From Pseudomonas sp. MPC6 (GTDB lineage Bacteria > Pseudomonadota > Gammaproteobacteria > Pseudomonadales > Pseudomonadaceae), in contig NZ_CP034783.1 in assembly GCF_006094435.1 (NCBI RefSeq), positions 3,499,001-3,563,000 of the forward strand: a stretch of DNA of 64,000 bases, read 5' to 3'. The stretch's first letter is position 1; the number at the start of each line of letters is the position of its first letter. Position numbers and translations under genes: made by a program. The notes under the pieces were generated by a model. That model was not told the DNA's origin, ran no database searches, and saw only the letters and a list, made by a program, of their open reading frames with translations. Positions 1-8,769 of the stretch are shown here, piece by piece.

Positions 1-2
1 TC

Positions 3-1175
3 GACCACACCCGCCACCCCGTGGGCCAGCCCGGCTCGCAGTGCGTGGATTGCCACATGCCCGGCAAGTTCTACATGGGCAATGACTTTCGCCATGACCA
101 CAGTTTCAGCATTCCCGACCCTGTGCGCGCGAAAACACTCGGCACCCCGGACGCCTGCCTGACCTGTCACCAGGGCAAGGCCGGCGACAAGGTCACCGAA
201 CAGTTCAAGCTCTGGAACAGTGCCACCACCGCCCTGGCTCCACGCTACGACGAGAGCCTGTGGCTGATCCGCAACGGCCGGCCCGGCGCGGCGCAAGCCT
301 TGTACGAGCAGCTGCAACGCAGCGATCTGCCGGCGATCCAGCGTGCGACCTTGTTGGCCGAATTGCCGCTGTATCCCAGTGAGCAGGCGTTGAACCTCGC
401 CACCCGGGACTTGAGCAACCCGGCGCCGCAAGTGCGCGAAAGCGCTGTGCGGGCAATCAGCGCGTTCCTGCCACCGGCGGAGCGTGCGTCGCGGCTGACG
501 CCATTGCTGGGGGATCCGGTGAAGGCCGTGCGCATCGTCGCGGCCCGGGACTTGCTCAGTGTGGCCCGCACGGGTTTGGGCAACGCCCAGGCCAACTGGA
601 ACGCGGCCATCTCCGAGTATGAAACCGTGCAGAAAAGCCTGGCCGAACGCGCCGAAGCCAACCTCAACCTGGCCATGCTCTATCAGGCCAGCGGGCGCGG
701 CGGCGAAGTAGAAGCGCTGCTGCGCACAGCCCTCAAGCGCGATCCGGACTTCCACCCGGCGCTGGTGACGCTGGTGCAATGGCTGGAAGCCGGCGGGCGC
801 GCTCAGGAAGCCCAGGCGCTGCTGCAACAGAGCCTGAAAGAGCATCCGGACGCCGCCCTGCTGCAACATACCCAAGGCTTGGCGCTGATTCGTGCCGGCC
901 AGGCGGACCAGGCCATGCCGGCCCTGCGTAAAGCCGCTCGACTGGAGCCGCAGAACGCCCAATACGGCTATGTCCTCGCGGTGGCGTTGCACGACAGTGG
1001 CAAGGTCGATGACGCCTGCCATGAGCTGGAAAGACTGTTGAAAGAGCAGCCGGCGAATCGCAATGCGCGGTTGGCGCTGATCCAGTATTACCTGGAGAAC
1101 GGGCAGGAACCGAAGGCGCAGGTGTTGTTGCAGGGCTGGAAGAAGATGAACATGGGTGATCCGGCGTTGAAGTGA
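3..1175 (+). CDS. Multiheme-type cytochrome c / HEAT-TPR repeat protein (5' end missing)
   Basis: The reading frame is open from the left edge, and the residues before the first in-frame GTG at 21 (DHTRHP) look like natural protein, so the true start lies outside the window. Two c-type heme motifs, CVDCH and CLTCH, sit near the visible N-terminus, spaced as in tetraheme-like cytochromes with a His-rich stretch between them (FRHDHSF). They are followed by a HEAT-like segment (SNPAPQVRESAVRAI) and then several TPR-like helix pairs to the C-terminus. Such proteins are exported and heme-loaded in the periplasm, and the repeats likely bind partners. The visible part is about 390 residues. No stop-proximal operon partner exists on this strand, because the next gene is convergent. 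The substrate and redox partner cannot be told from this part. Confidence 0.8.
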   Translation, partial: DHTRHPVGQPGSQCVDCHMPGKFYMGNDFRHDHSFSIPDPVRAKTLGTPDACLTCHQGKAGDKVTEQFKLWNSATTALAPRYDESLWLIRNGRPGAAQALYEQLQRSDLPAIQRATLLAELPLYPSEQALNLATRDLSNPAPQVRESAVRAISAFLPPAERASRLTPLLGDPVKAVRIVAARDLLSVARTGLGNAQANWNAAISEYETVQKSLAERAEANLNLAMLYQASGRGGEVEALLRTALKRDPDFHPALVTLVQWLEAGGRAQEAQALLQQSLKEHPDAALLQHTQGLALIRAGQADQAMPALRKAARLEPQNAQYGYVLAVALHDSGKVDDACHELERLLKEQPANRNARLALIQYYLENGQEPKAQVLLQGWKKMNMGDPALK

Positions 1176-1194
1176 TTTTCGGTACAGGGACAAT

Positions 1195-1221
1195 CAAAAG
1201 ATCGCAGCCTGCGAACTTTTG
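1195..1221. repeat. Near-perfect 27-nt palindrome between convergent genes
   Basis: The arms CAAAAG/CTTTTG and TCGCA/TGCGA pair around a GCC loop with one A-A mismatch. It lies between the end of the heme/TPR gene and the end of the DUF934 gene and could act as a weak bidirectional terminator. It resembles the AAAGATCGCAG class of Pseudomonas repeat also seen near 34.7 and 51.4 kb. Confidence 0.6.
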
Positions 1222-1232
1222 ATCTTGAAGCC

Positions 1233-1712
1233 TCACCGTCGTCTGAACAACGGCCGCGGCTCGATCACCGAGCGGCCATACAACACGCTCATCCCGGCCA
1301 ACCCCTTGAGCGCATCCTCGGCGGATTTGTCCTCGCGCACGGCAAAGCTGTCAAAACCACACTGACGCATATGGCTGAGCTGGTCACGCAATACATCACC
1401 CACCGCGCGTAACTCACCTGCCCAGCCCAATCGCGTGCGCAGCAGGTACGCCTGGCTATATCCGCGACCGTCCCTGAAGCTAGGAAAATCCAGGGCAATC
1501 AGCGGCAGGTGTCCAAACCATGGCTTGAGGCTTTCCACTTCATCATCCGGTCCCAGCCACACTGCATGCTTCTGCGGATCGTCAAGCCAGCGGGTCAACG
1601 GCAGAATCACCGGGCCCGTCGGTAAATCCCCATCGGGATTCCTGAGCAGCGTCCACGGATCGTCAGCGACAATCCGCGCCACAGCGTCTTCCAGTCGCAG
1701 CAGATTGTTCAT
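1233..1712 (-). CDS. DUF934 family protein, partner of sulfite reductase
   Basis: This 159-residue protein starts MNNLLRLEDAV; the start ATG overlaps the stop of the upstream reductase gene (ATGA, 1709-1712), so the longer upstream reading frame is an artefact. It carries the DUF934 pattern: a central PLTRW segment, then ALDFPSFRDGRGYSQA and a C-terminal stretch with RQCGFDSFAVRED. The family is nearly always coupled to assimilatory sulfite/nitrite reductase and is thought to help sulfite reduction, but its biochemical role is not settled. The overlap implies translational coupling. In P. aeruginosa the equivalent pair is PA4129-PA4130, from memory. Confidence 0.88.
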   Translation of the reverse strand: MNNLLRLEDAVARIVADDPWTLLRNPDGDLPTGPVILPLTRWLDDPQKHAVWLGPDDEVESLKPWFGHLPLIALDFPSFRDGRGYSQAYLLRTRLGWAGELRAVGDVLRDQLSHMRQCGFDSFAVREDKSAEDALKGLAGMSVLYGRSVIEPRPLFRRR

Positions 1713-3382
1713 GCCAGGACCTCCAGGAGCTTGGGGTAAACCTCTTCCTTGAACGGCTCCAGGCCGATGCGCTGCAAGGTGTCGACAAACAACTCGTCGC
1801 TCTCGCGGTAACGCACGAAGGTGGCGATGATCCGATCGATCACCTCGGGCACTTCGGCGGCGCTGAAGGACGGGCCGATGACCTTGCCCAACGCGCTGTG
1901 CTTGCCCTGTGAGCCGCCAAGGGTGATCTGGTACCACTCGCTGCCGTTTTTATCGACCCCGAGAATGCCGATGTTGCCGATGTGGTGGTGGCCGCAGGCA
2001 TTCATGCAGCCGGAGATATTGAGGCTGATATCACCCAGGTCGTGCAGATAGTCCAGGTCTTCGAAACGTCCCTGAATCGCCTGGGCGATGGGGATGGACT
2101 TGGCATTGGCCAGCGCGCAGAAGTCGCCGCCAGGGCAGGCAATGATATCGGTCAGCAAACCGATATTGGCGCTGCCCAGGCCTTGTTCGCAGGCGAGGCG
2201 CCAGAGGGCGAACAGCTCGGTTTTCGCCACGTCGGGCAGGACAATGTTCTGCTCATGGGCGATGCGGATTTCAGCAAAACCGAAATGCTCGGACCACGCT
2301 GCAACCGCGTCCATCTGCTCGGAGGTGACATCACCGGGCGGGGCCGCGATGCCCGGTTTGGTCGACAACACGACGCTGGCATAACCCGACACCTTATGCG
2401 GCTGGACATTGCGCGCCACCCAACGGGCAAACGCCGGGTTCTCTGCCAGACGCGTGCCGAATTCAAGGTCGGTATCGGACAGTGAGCGATAATCGGGGGC
2501 CACGAAGGCACTGGCGACACGCTCATATTCGACTTCGGTCAATTGCGCCGGACCGTCCTTGAGGTACTGCCACTCCTCCTCGACTTCCCTGGCAAAGGCC
2601 TCGATACCCAGCGCCTTGACCAGAATCTTGATCCGCGCCTTGTACTTGTTGTCGCGCCGGCCGTGGCGGTTGTAGACGCGCAGCACGGCCTCGACGTAGG
2701 ACAGCAGGTGCTGCCACGGCAACCCTTCGCGAATCTGCAGCCCAAGGATCGGCGTACGCCCCAAACCGCCGCCGACAATCACCCGCAGCAGCATTTGCCC
2801 GTCGGCACCGGGATAAAGATACAGGCCGATGTCGTGCATCATGATCGCGGCGCGGTCCTGCTGCGCCGAGCAGATAGCGATCTTGAACTTGCGCGGCAGA
2901 AACAGGAATTCCGGGTTGATGGTCGACCATTGCCGCAGGATTTCCGCCAGGGGCCGAGGGTCGATCAACTCGTCGGCGGCGACCCCGGCAAACGCTTCGG
3001 TGGTGATGTTGCGTACGCAATTGCCCGAGGTCTGGATCGCGTGCATTTCTACCTGGGCCAGGCGTTCGAGGATATCCGGGACCTGGGCCAGTTCGATCCA
3101 GTTGAATTGCAGGTTCTGGCGCGTGGTGAAGTGACCATACCCACGATCGTAATCCCGGGCGATGCTCGCCAGCGTGCGCATCTGCTGCGCGCTCAAGGTG
3201 CCGTAGGGAATGGCCACGCGCAGCATGTAGGCGTGCTTTTGCAGGTACAGGCCGTTCTGCAGGCGCAACGGCAAAAACTCCTCTTCGCTCAATTCGCCCG
3301 CCATGAAGCGTTCGACCTGGTCGCGAAATTGCGCAACCCGCTCGAAGACCAGCGCCCGGTCATAGTCGTCGTACTGATACAT
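1709..3382 (-). CDS. cysI: Nitrite/sulfite reductase hemoprotein (siroheme, 4Fe-4S)
   Basis: This 557-residue cytoplasmic enzyme is expected to reduce sulfite to sulfide (or nitrite to ammonia) with six electrons. It shows the duplicated ferredoxin-like/siroheme architecture: an N-terminal half with RLQNGLYLQKHAYMLRV and GHFTTRQNLQFNW, and a C-terminal half with the cluster ligands CPGGDFC (C-x5-C) and GCMNACGHH (C-x3-C). Length fits the CysI/NirA single-chain class. It is followed without a gap by the DUF934 gene and is divergent from the orphan ccoN. The P. aeruginosa counterpart, PA4130, sits in a cluster linked to growth under cyanogenic or copper-limited conditions, so a detoxification role beside ordinary sulfur assimilation is possible (inference). 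Whether sulfite or nitrite is the main substrate cannot be read from the sequence. Confidence 0.92.
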   Translation of the reverse strand: MYQYDDYDRALVFERVAQFRDQVERFMAGELSEEEFLPLRLQNGLYLQKHAYMLRVAIPYGTLSAQQMRTLASIARDYDRGYGHFTTRQNLQFNWIELAQVPDILERLAQVEMHAIQTSGNCVRNITTEAFAGVAADELIDPRPLAEILRQWSTINPEFLFLPRKFKIAICSAQQDRAAIMMHDIGLYLYPGADGQMLLRVIVGGGLGRTPILGLQIREGLPWQHLLSYVEAVLRVYNRHGRRDNKYKARIKILVKALGIEAFAREVEEEWQYLKDGPAQLTEVEYERVASAFVAPDYRSLSDTDLEFGTRLAENPAFARWVARNVQPHKVSGYASVVLSTKPGIAAPPGDVTSEQMDAVAAWSEHFGFAEIRIAHEQNIVLPDVAKTELFALWRLACEQGLGSANIGLLTDIIACPGGDFCALANAKSIPIAQAIQGRFEDLDYLHDLGDISLNISGCMNACGHHHIGNIGILGVDKNGSEWYQITLGGSQGKHSALGKVIGPSFSAAEVPEVIDRIIATFVRYRESDELFVDTLQRIGLEPFKEEVYPKLLEVLA

Positions 3383-3646
3383 GTGGCTACCTCATCAGGG
3401 GTGATCGGGCTCTGCGGCTCGTTTTCGAGGCGTCGACTATGAACCTGCGGTGCAGTGGGTAATAGATTCACCTGAACGCCAAAAAACCGCATCAGGCCGT
3501 TGAGGATCACCACTGGCCAAGTCCTTCATCTGATCCGCATAAATGCCGTTTTCCTGAGCCTGTTTTGTTTCCGGCAGGGTTTCTACAGTGCATACCTGCC
3601 AGACCGGGCGGCCTGGCACTACTCTGCAACCGTGGAAGCATTGACC

Positions 3647-5074
3647 ATGAGCACAGCAACAATCGGACAGGCCTATAACTACAAGGTCGTCCGCCAATTC
3701 GTCGTGGCGACCATCGTCTGGGGTGTCGTGGGGATGGCGATGGGGGTGTGGATCGCCTCGCAACTGGTATGGCCCGAAATGAACCTCGACCTGCCATGGA
3801 CCACCTTCGGCCGTTTGCGCCCGCTGCACACCAGCCTGGTGATTTTCGGCTTTGCCGGCAGCGCGCAGTTCGCTGCCAGTTACTACGCGGTGCAACGTAC
3901 CTGCCAGGTACGCTTGTATTCGGACAAGCTCGCCGCGTTCACCTTCTGGGGCTGGCAATCGGTGATCCTGGTGATGCTGGTCACCCTGCCGTTGGGCTAC
4001 ACGACGACCAAGGAATACGCCGAGATCGAGTTCTCCGGCGCGGTATGGATGACGGTGGTGTGGGTCGCTTACGCCGTCGTGTTCTTCACCACCGTGGTGC
4101 AGCGCAAGACCCGACATATCTACGTCGGCAACTGGTTCTTCGGTGCGTTCATCGTGGTGATCGCGATGCTGCACGTGGTCAATCACCTGGCGATTCCGGT
4201 GGACTGGTTCAAGTCCTATCCGCTGTATTCCGGGGCAACCGACGCCATGGTCCAATGGTGGTACGGCCACAACGCCGTGGGCTTTTTCCTGACCACGGGC
4301 TTCCTCGGGATGATGTATTACTTCGTGCCGAAGCAGGTCGGGCGGCCGGTGTATTCCTATCGGTTGTCGATCGTGCATTTCTGGGCGTTGATCACCCTGT
4401 ACATCTGGGCCGGCCCGCATCATTTGCACTACACAGCGCTGCCGGACTGGGCCCAGTCACTGGGCATGGCGATGTCGCTGATCCTGCTGGCACCGAGCTG
4501 GGGCGGGATGATCAACGGCATGATGACGCTATCGGGGGCCTGGCATAAGTTGCGCACCGACCCGATTCTGCGCTTTCTGGTGTTGTCCCTGGCCTTCTAC
4601 GGCATGTCGACCTTCGAAGGGCCGATGATGGCGATCAAGACCGTCAACGCCCTCTCCCACTACACCGACTGGACCATCGGCCACGTCCATGCCGGCGCCC
4701 TCGGATGGGTGGCGATGATCACCTTCGGCTCGATGTATCACATGATCCCCAAGGTTTTCGGCCGCGAGCAGATGTACAGCACGCCGCTGATCAATCTTCA
4801 CTTCTGGCTGGCGACCATCGGCACGGTGCTGTACATCGCGTCGATGTGGGTCAACGGCATCACCCAGGGTCTGATGTGGCGCGCGATCAACGACGACGGC
4901 ACGCTGACCTACTCCTTCGTCGAAGCCCTGCAGGCCAGCCATCCGGGGTTCGTGGTGCGATTCGCGGGCGGGGTGTTCTTCCTCGGCGGGATGTTGCTGA
5001 TGGCGTACAACACCTGGCGCACGGTGCGGGTGTCGGACATGGCGATGGCCGAGCGTGAAGCGCAGATTGCCTGA
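3647..5074 (+). CDS. ccoN: Orphan cbb3-type cytochrome c oxidase subunit I (CcoN4-like)
   Basis: This is a 475-residue heme-copper oxidase subunit with about 12 membrane segments. The start [15 protein letters not shown] at 3647 gives the usual CcoN length; an upstream in-frame ATG at 3500 would add an unlikely 49-residue leader. The catalytic-subunit histidines are visible in [37 protein letters not shown] and [11 protein letters not shown]. No ccoO, ccoP or full ccoQ follow, so this is an orphan subunit that would assemble with CcoOP encoded elsewhere. The adjacent sulfite reductase/DUF934 pair and the small downstream protein reproduce the P. aeruginosa PA4129-PA4134 cluster, where ccoN4 gives an isoform more tolerant of cyanide or nitrite (known from that species; inferred here). 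No convincing Anr/FNR box was seen in the 264-bp divergent intergenic region. Confidence 0.92.
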   Translation: MSTATIGQAYNYKVVRQFVVATIVWGVVGMAMGVWIASQLVWPEMNLDLPWTTFGRLRPLHTSLVIFGFAGSAQFAASYYAVQRTCQVRLYSDKLAAFTFWGWQSVILVMLVTLPLGYTTTKEYAEIEFSGAVWMTVVWVAYAVVFFTTVVQRKTRHIYVGNWFFGAFIVVIAMLHVVNHLAIPVDWFKSYPLYSGATDAMVQWWYGHNAVGFFLTTGFLGMMYYFVPKQVGRPVYSYRLSIVHFWALITLYIWAGPHHLHYTALPDWAQSLGMAMSLILLAPSWGGMINGMMTLSGAWHKLRTDPILRFLVLSLAFYGMSTFEGPMMAIKTVNALSHYTDWTIGHVHAGALGWVAMITFGSMYHMIPKVFGREQMYSTPLINLHFWLATIGTVLYIASMWVNGITQGLMWRAINDDGTLTYSFVEALQASHPGFVVRFAGGVFFLGGMLLMAYNTWRTVRVSDMAMAEREAQIA

Positions 5075-5089
5075 GGCGAGGAGCTTGAG

Positions 5090-5311
5090 ATGATCCTGAT
5101 CGTGCTGGATACAGTCGGCGTGATAGTGCTTTGGTTGGCGGTCGAATGTTGCCTGAAGCACCAGACCGCCCAGAGTCTGGAGGATGCGAGCCTGATCCCG
5201 TTTGCCGATGATCCGGAGGTGGCGCGGCGGGTGGAATTGGCGACGGGGAAGACGGTTAAAGCGGTGGCGCCGCAAGCGCTGAAACCAGGTTGGGGCAACC
5301 TCGATGTGTGA
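5090..5311 (+). CDS. Small membrane protein downstream of orphan ccoN
   Basis: The protein has 73 residues with one N-terminal hydrophobic helix (about residues 2-20) and a soluble tail ending GWGNLDV. It follows ccoN by 15 bp with a good ribosome binding site (GAGGAGC), so the two are co-transcribed. Position and size match P. aeruginosa PA4134, annotated there as CcoQ4-like. The sequence is not obviously CcoQ, so only a co-factor role for the orphan oxidase is suggested. Confidence 0.75.
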   Translation: MILIVLDTVGVIVLWLAVECCLKHQTAQSLEDASLIPFADDPEVARRVELATGKTVKAVAPQALKPGWGNLDV

Positions 5312-5330
5312 TGTCCCCCCCATCCATTGA

Positions 5331-5358
5331 GGGAGCGAGCAGGCTCGCTCCCACAGGG
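5331..5358. repeat. REP element, GGGAGCGAGC class, single copy
   Basis: Palindrome with arms GGGAGCGAGC and GCTCGCTCCC around a short loop, followed by ACAGGG. It lies between the small membrane protein gene and a convergent hypothetical gene, and probably also terminates transcription. Confidence 0.75.
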
Positions 5359-5379
5359 ATAAGGTGTCGAGTCAGAGAC

Positions 5380-5874
5380 TCACCCGCGATCGCGCGGGAT
5401 CAGGCTCTGCAACTGCTGCGCCAGGAAGTTTGCATCGAAGGCAAAGGTGTCCGGGTCTTTCAGGCCGTTGGTCTTGCGCCACTGCCAGCTGTTCGACGGC
5501 GGCAGGCACACCAGCGAAATGCTGCCATAGCGCGCGGCGGTCAGGCCCATCACCGCCAGGGAAATCTGGCCACCGGCGCCCATCACATCCGGCACGAACT
5601 CCACCGGTTTGCCGGCAATCACGATGCTCAGTTTTTCGGTCTTGAAGGTCGAGGTCTCGAGCGCAACGCTGGGGCCCGATGCGACATAGGCCTCGCGGCT
5701 CACTTCCAGCAGGTTCGGCGCCTTGACCGGTTCCAGCCACTGCTGAATCTGATCGAACAGCTCACTAATGCGCGTCGCCCACACGGCCGATTGCGACTCA
5801 AACAGTTGTTTCTTGTGCGCTTCGCTTTCTGCGTAGTGGCGAAGCATCTCACCCAGTTGCTGTACGTCGTCCAT
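5380..5874 (-). CDS. Conserved hypothetical protein
   Basis: The protein has 164 residues, no signal peptide and no membrane segment. The N-terminal third is charged and helical (MDDVQQLGEMLRHYAESEAH), the middle is beta-rich, and there is a tryptophan-containing stretch NSWQWRKTNG near residue 130. I do not recognise the family. It stands alone, convergent to the ccoN unit, with codon use like its neighbours, so it is likely a real gene. Confidence 0.75.
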   Translation of the reverse strand: MDDVQQLGEMLRHYAESEAHKKQLFESQSAVWATRISELFDQIQQWLEPVKAPNLLEVSREAYVASGPSVALETSTFKTEKLSIVIAGKPVEFVPDVMGAGGQISLAVMGLTAARYGSISLVCLPPSNSWQWRKTNGLKDPDTFAFDANFLAQQLQSLIPRDRG

Positions 5875-6044
5875 TGCGGTGTTCCTTTGAATGAAGCAGT
5901 GCTGCGGACTTAAAGAATGGCAGATGCGCGCTGACGGCGTACGACTAAAAGCGTGAGCGGTACTGGCTGGGGTATGGCGAGCGCCTGCTCGACACCGCCG
6001 AACTGCATGCGCAGGCGGCGGTGACGTGCGCTTCAGGGAGTGAC

Positions 6045-6566
6045 TCAGCCGGCCTTGGGCGAGCGACGCAGGCGCGCCATGCTCAAGGTATCCACCCAGA
6101 CGCCGTCACGCACGGCGTAGTCGCGAAACAGGCCTTCGGTTTCGAAGCCGAACTTGCGATACAGCCCGATGGCGGATTCGTTATCGGCATACACCGAAAG
6201 CTCGAGCCGGTGCAGGTTCATCCAATTGTCGGCGGTGTCCAGCGCCGCCGCCAGCAAGGTCGAACCGACGCCCTTGCCCTGCCACGCCACGGCAACGGCC
6301 ATGCCGAGGTTGCCGGCATGGCTGCGACGGATCCGTGAAAACTGCTCCAGGCCAATGTTGCCGATGACCATTCCCTGATGCAGCGCCACCAGCTGCAAAT
6401 GCCGTTCGTTGCCCGGAACCAGGCGTTGGCGCCAGACCTCGGTGGACTGAAACGGCATTTGCAGCACCTGGCGGGTAATGGCCGGGTCGTTGTAGAGCGC
6501 GGTAATGCCGTCGATGTGGGATTCGTTGAAGCGTTCGAGGGTAATGACAGAGTCGCTGGCGCTCAT
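6045..6566 (-). CDS. GNAT family N-acetyltransferase (YhhY-like)
   Basis: This 173-residue cytosolic acetyltransferase should transfer acetyl from acetyl-CoA to an amine. The start MSASDSVITLERF at 6566 is preceded by AAGGATG at a suitable distance; the longer frame upstream runs into a non-coding region. The pattern is typical of GNAT: substrate-side N-terminus (ITALYNDP), beta4 with VIGNIGLEQF, the acetyl-CoA loop WQGKGVGSTLL (Q-x-x-G-x-G), and the C-terminal ELSVYADNESAIGLYRKFGF. Size and these motifs resemble E. coli YhhY, which acetylates certain amino acids and antibiotics. The actual substrate here is unknown. Confidence 0.88.
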   Translation of the reverse strand: MSASDSVITLERFNESHIDGITALYNDPAITRQVLQMPFQSTEVWRQRLVPGNERHLQLVALHQGMVIGNIGLEQFSRIRRSHAGNLGMAVAVAWQGKGVGSTLLAAALDTADNWMNLHRLELSVYADNESAIGLYRKFGFETEGLFRDYAVRDGVWVDTLSMARLRRSPKAG

Positions 6567-6636
6567 GGGTGATTCATCCTTGATACAGACATGGCCGCCT
6601 ACTCTATAACGCATTCTTCCGCCATGGCGAGCCCCC

Positions 6637-6722
6637 CCTGTAGGAGCTGGCTTGCCAGCGAAGGCGGCCCCAAGCCTTGCACTGCCCATGCAGACGCCTT
6701 CGCCAGCAAGCCAGCGCCTACG
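6637..6722. repeat. REPIN (two inverted REPs, TAGGAGCTGGCTTGCCAGC class)
   Basis: A CCTGTAGGAGCTGGCTTGCC arm and its near-inverse (CGCCAGCAAGCCAGCGCCTA) flank a spacer of about 35 nt. It lies in the gap between the GNAT and LysR genes. The right arm carries several substitutions, so this is an older copy. Confidence 0.85.
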
Positions 6723-6735
6723 GTTTCAAGCGCGT

Positions 6736-7716
6736 TCAGCTGTCGAACCACTCCCGCCGCTCTTCGAAGGTGTTGTGGATCAACTCGACGATCATCTGCA
6801 CGCCGGCCTCATCCCGGGAATCGGCATTGACTGCCATCCACACCTGGCGCTGCATCGGTTGCCCGAACAATCCCGGCAATGCCACCAGTCCCCGGTCGAA
6901 CCGGCTCATGTAGTGCGGCAGCAGGCCAATGCATGCGCTGCAGCGGATCATCTCCAGCATCAGTTCGTAGGAATGCAACTGCACCACCCCCGCCAGTCGC
7001 TGATCCACCACGCTGTTCCATGGCCGAAAATGCTCGACCTGACGATCATGTTGCCACTGCACCAGCATGAAATCGGCCAGGTCATCCAGGCTGTCCGGCC
7101 GAGCCGCAACCCGCGAGTAGCGCTTGGCAATGTGTGGCAGGTAATCGAGCCGCGCCAGCCCTTGGGGTTCGCGGGTGACAAAACTCGGACCTGGCAGCGG
7201 CGAATCGGTGCCGGCCAGCCACACCACTACGTCGGCACTGATGGCCTGCAGGGACAATTCGCTGTCCAGGGAAATGATGTCCAGACGTACGCTGGCGTTG
7301 CGGCGCAACAGCGAGACCAGGTCGCGGCCGAGAATGTCGTGCAGGATGGTTTCGGCCACTGCCAGGCGTATCACGGGCTGTTCGATCACCGGCAACTTGC
7401 GTTCGTGGGCCAAGGCCATCAATTGCGCCTGCAGTTGCTGCCCATCACTGCTTAAGGTCAGGGCACTGCCCTGGAATTTGAACAGCGTACGCTGCAGTTG
7501 AGCCTCTAGCTGCGCCAAGTGCTTGCGCAGCTGGGTCGACTTGACGTTGAGGGTGCGTGCGGCCTGCATGAAACAACCACAACGGGCGCTGACCATGAAA
7601 TATTGCGCCACCTCGGGATCGATTCCGGCCGCCAGTTCCAGCCAGGATCGGGGTTTCGCGGTGAAGGTTCGGTATTCGGTAACGCTCTGGCGTCCTGTGG
7701 ATTCTATGAATGACAT
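6736..7716 (-). CDS. LysR-type transcriptional regulator of the TPS locus
   Basis: This 326-residue protein has a winged helix-turn-helix at about residues 33-95 (VAQYFMVSARCGCFMQAARTL, then RKHLAQLEAQL) preceded by an unusually long 30-residue leader, and a LysR effector-binding domain through the C-terminus. It lies downstream of, and in the same direction as, the ppiC-type gene but is separated by a strong hairpin. A LysR gene holds the same place beside the P. aeruginosa PA0690-PA0701 cluster (PA0701, from memory), so a role in controlling the secretion locus is possible. The ligand is unknown. Confidence 0.85.
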   Translation of the reverse strand: MSFIESTGRQSVTEYRTFTAKPRSWLELAAGIDPEVAQYFMVSARCGCFMQAARTLNVKSTQLRKHLAQLEAQLQRTLFKFQGSALTLSSDGQQLQAQLMALAHERKLPVIEQPVIRLAVAETILHDILGRDLVSLLRRNASVRLDIISLDSELSLQAISADVVVWLAGTDSPLPGPSFVTREPQGLARLDYLPHIAKRYSRVAARPDSLDDLADFMLVQWQHDRQVEHFRPWNSVVDQRLAGVVQLHSYELMLEMIRCSACIGLLPHYMSRFDRGLVALPGLFGQPMQRQVWMAVNADSRDEAGVQMIVELIHNTFEERREWFDS

Positions 7717-7775
7717 CGATGACTCCCTGTCGATCTTATTGGTTTAATTCCGGTGTCATGAAATGCTTCGATCTC

Positions 7776-7802
7776 CTGTGGGAGCGAGCCGGCTCCCACA
7801 GG
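7776..7802. terminator. REP hairpin between the ppiC-type gene and LysR gene
   Basis: Perfect 11-bp stem CCTGTGGGAGC/GCTCCCACAGG with a 6-nt loop. It lies 17 bp after the stop of the PpiC-type gene. There is no long U tract, so it is a REP that may attenuate read-through rather than a classical terminator. Confidence 0.6.
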
Positions 7803-7818
7803 GCGAATGTGCCAAGGC

Positions 7819-8769
7819 TTATTGCTGGTCCTCCAGCACCTTGTTCAACACCGCACCATCGATGCTCAGCGTAGCGGTTTTGAGCATACCTTCCAGGTAG
7901 GCCTTGGCAATTTGTTCCTGATGCTGGGCACGCAAGGCCTGGGTCAGGCGTTCGCGCAGTTCGTCCAGGGTCGCGACACGTGCCGGTTGCTGCTCGGTGA
8001 GTTTGATCACATGAAAACCCGCTGCGCTCTGTACCGGTTCCGACACGCCACCGACCTTGAGTCGCGAGACGGCGCCGCGCACTTCCGGCACCAGTTGCTG
8101 CAAAGGTTGCAGGCCGGTATCACCGCCCTTTTCGGCACTGGCGCGATCCTGGGAATACTGACTTGCCAGCGCGGCGAACTCGGCCGGTGTGGCTTGGGCC
8201 TTTTTGCTCAACTCCAGCGCCTGCTTGCGCGCGGCTTCAAGGCTTTGCGGATCGGCGACGCCGAGAAAAATCTGGCTGACCCGATACATCGGCGGCGTCA
8301 TCCAGCCGGACTTGCCTGCGTCATAGGCCTGCTGCAATTGGGCTGCACTGGGGTAATCGGTCGGCACTTGACTGACCGACTGCAAGTAGTCGCGAAAGAT
8401 GATTTGCTCGGTGGCCGCACGGGTTTGCTGCTCGACCTGCGGGCGGTGACGCCAACCTTGGGCATCGGCCTGTTCCAGCACCGCTTTTTCGGCCAGGCGT
8501 GAGCGAAGCCAACCTTCCAAAGCGCCGCGATCGGCCCGCAGTTGCTCCCGCGACTCGGGCGCTAACGTCGCCAGCAACGTTTTGAGCTCTTCGGGTGCGA
8601 CGTGCTGATTGCCCAGTCGCGCCACCGCCGGTTCACTCGCCGCGAGCACCGATGATGGCGCCGGCTGTTGCGCCGCGACCGGATCGTTGCCCGTACGCAA
8701 TCCCAGCGTGACGGCAACCACCAGCAAGGCCAGCGCACCTGCGCCGACCACTACCGTAGGTTTTTTCAC
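7819..8769 (-). CDS. Periplasmic PpiC-type (parvulin) peptidyl-prolyl isomerase
   Basis: This 316-residue protein begins with a signal anchor (KKPTVVVGAGALALLVVAVTL). It then has a SurA-like helical chaperone segment (about 50-150) and a parvulin domain (about 155-265) with the family signatures YRVSQIFLG, FAALASQYSQD, GGDTGLQPL and AAGFHVIKL. Parvulins speed proline isomerisation and help outer-membrane or secreted proteins stay foldable in the periplasm. It is the last gene of the tpsB-exbBD operon and overlaps the preceding gene by ATGA. The likely client is therefore the TPS exoprotein, its transporter or the porin (inference from context). It is comparable to P. aeruginosa PA0699. Confidence 0.9.
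   Translation of the reverse strand: MKKPTVVVGAGALALLVVAVTLGLRTGNDPVAAQQPAPSSVLAASEPAVARLGNQHVAPEELKTLLATLAPESREQLRADRGALEGWLRSRLAEKAVLEQADAQGWRHRPQVEQQTRAATEQIIFRDYLQSVSQVPTDYPSAAQLQQAYDAGKSGWMTPPMYRVSQIFLGVADPQSLEAARKQALELSKKAQATPAEFAALASQYSQDRASAEKGGDTGLQPLQQLVPEVRGAVSRLKVGGVSEPVQSAAGFHVIKLTEQQPARVATLDELRERLTQALRAQHQEQIAKAYLEGMLKTATLSIDGAVLNKVLEDQQ

Noticed and set aside
3383..3646. Possible Anr/FNR box upstream of ccoN (TTGAGGATCACC)
   Set aside because: It does not match TTGAT-N4-ATCAA in the second half-site; too weak to call.
3437..4429. 330-codon minus-strand frame over ccoN
   Set aside because: Antisense to a membrane-protein gene with clear CcoN motifs; no family resemblance.
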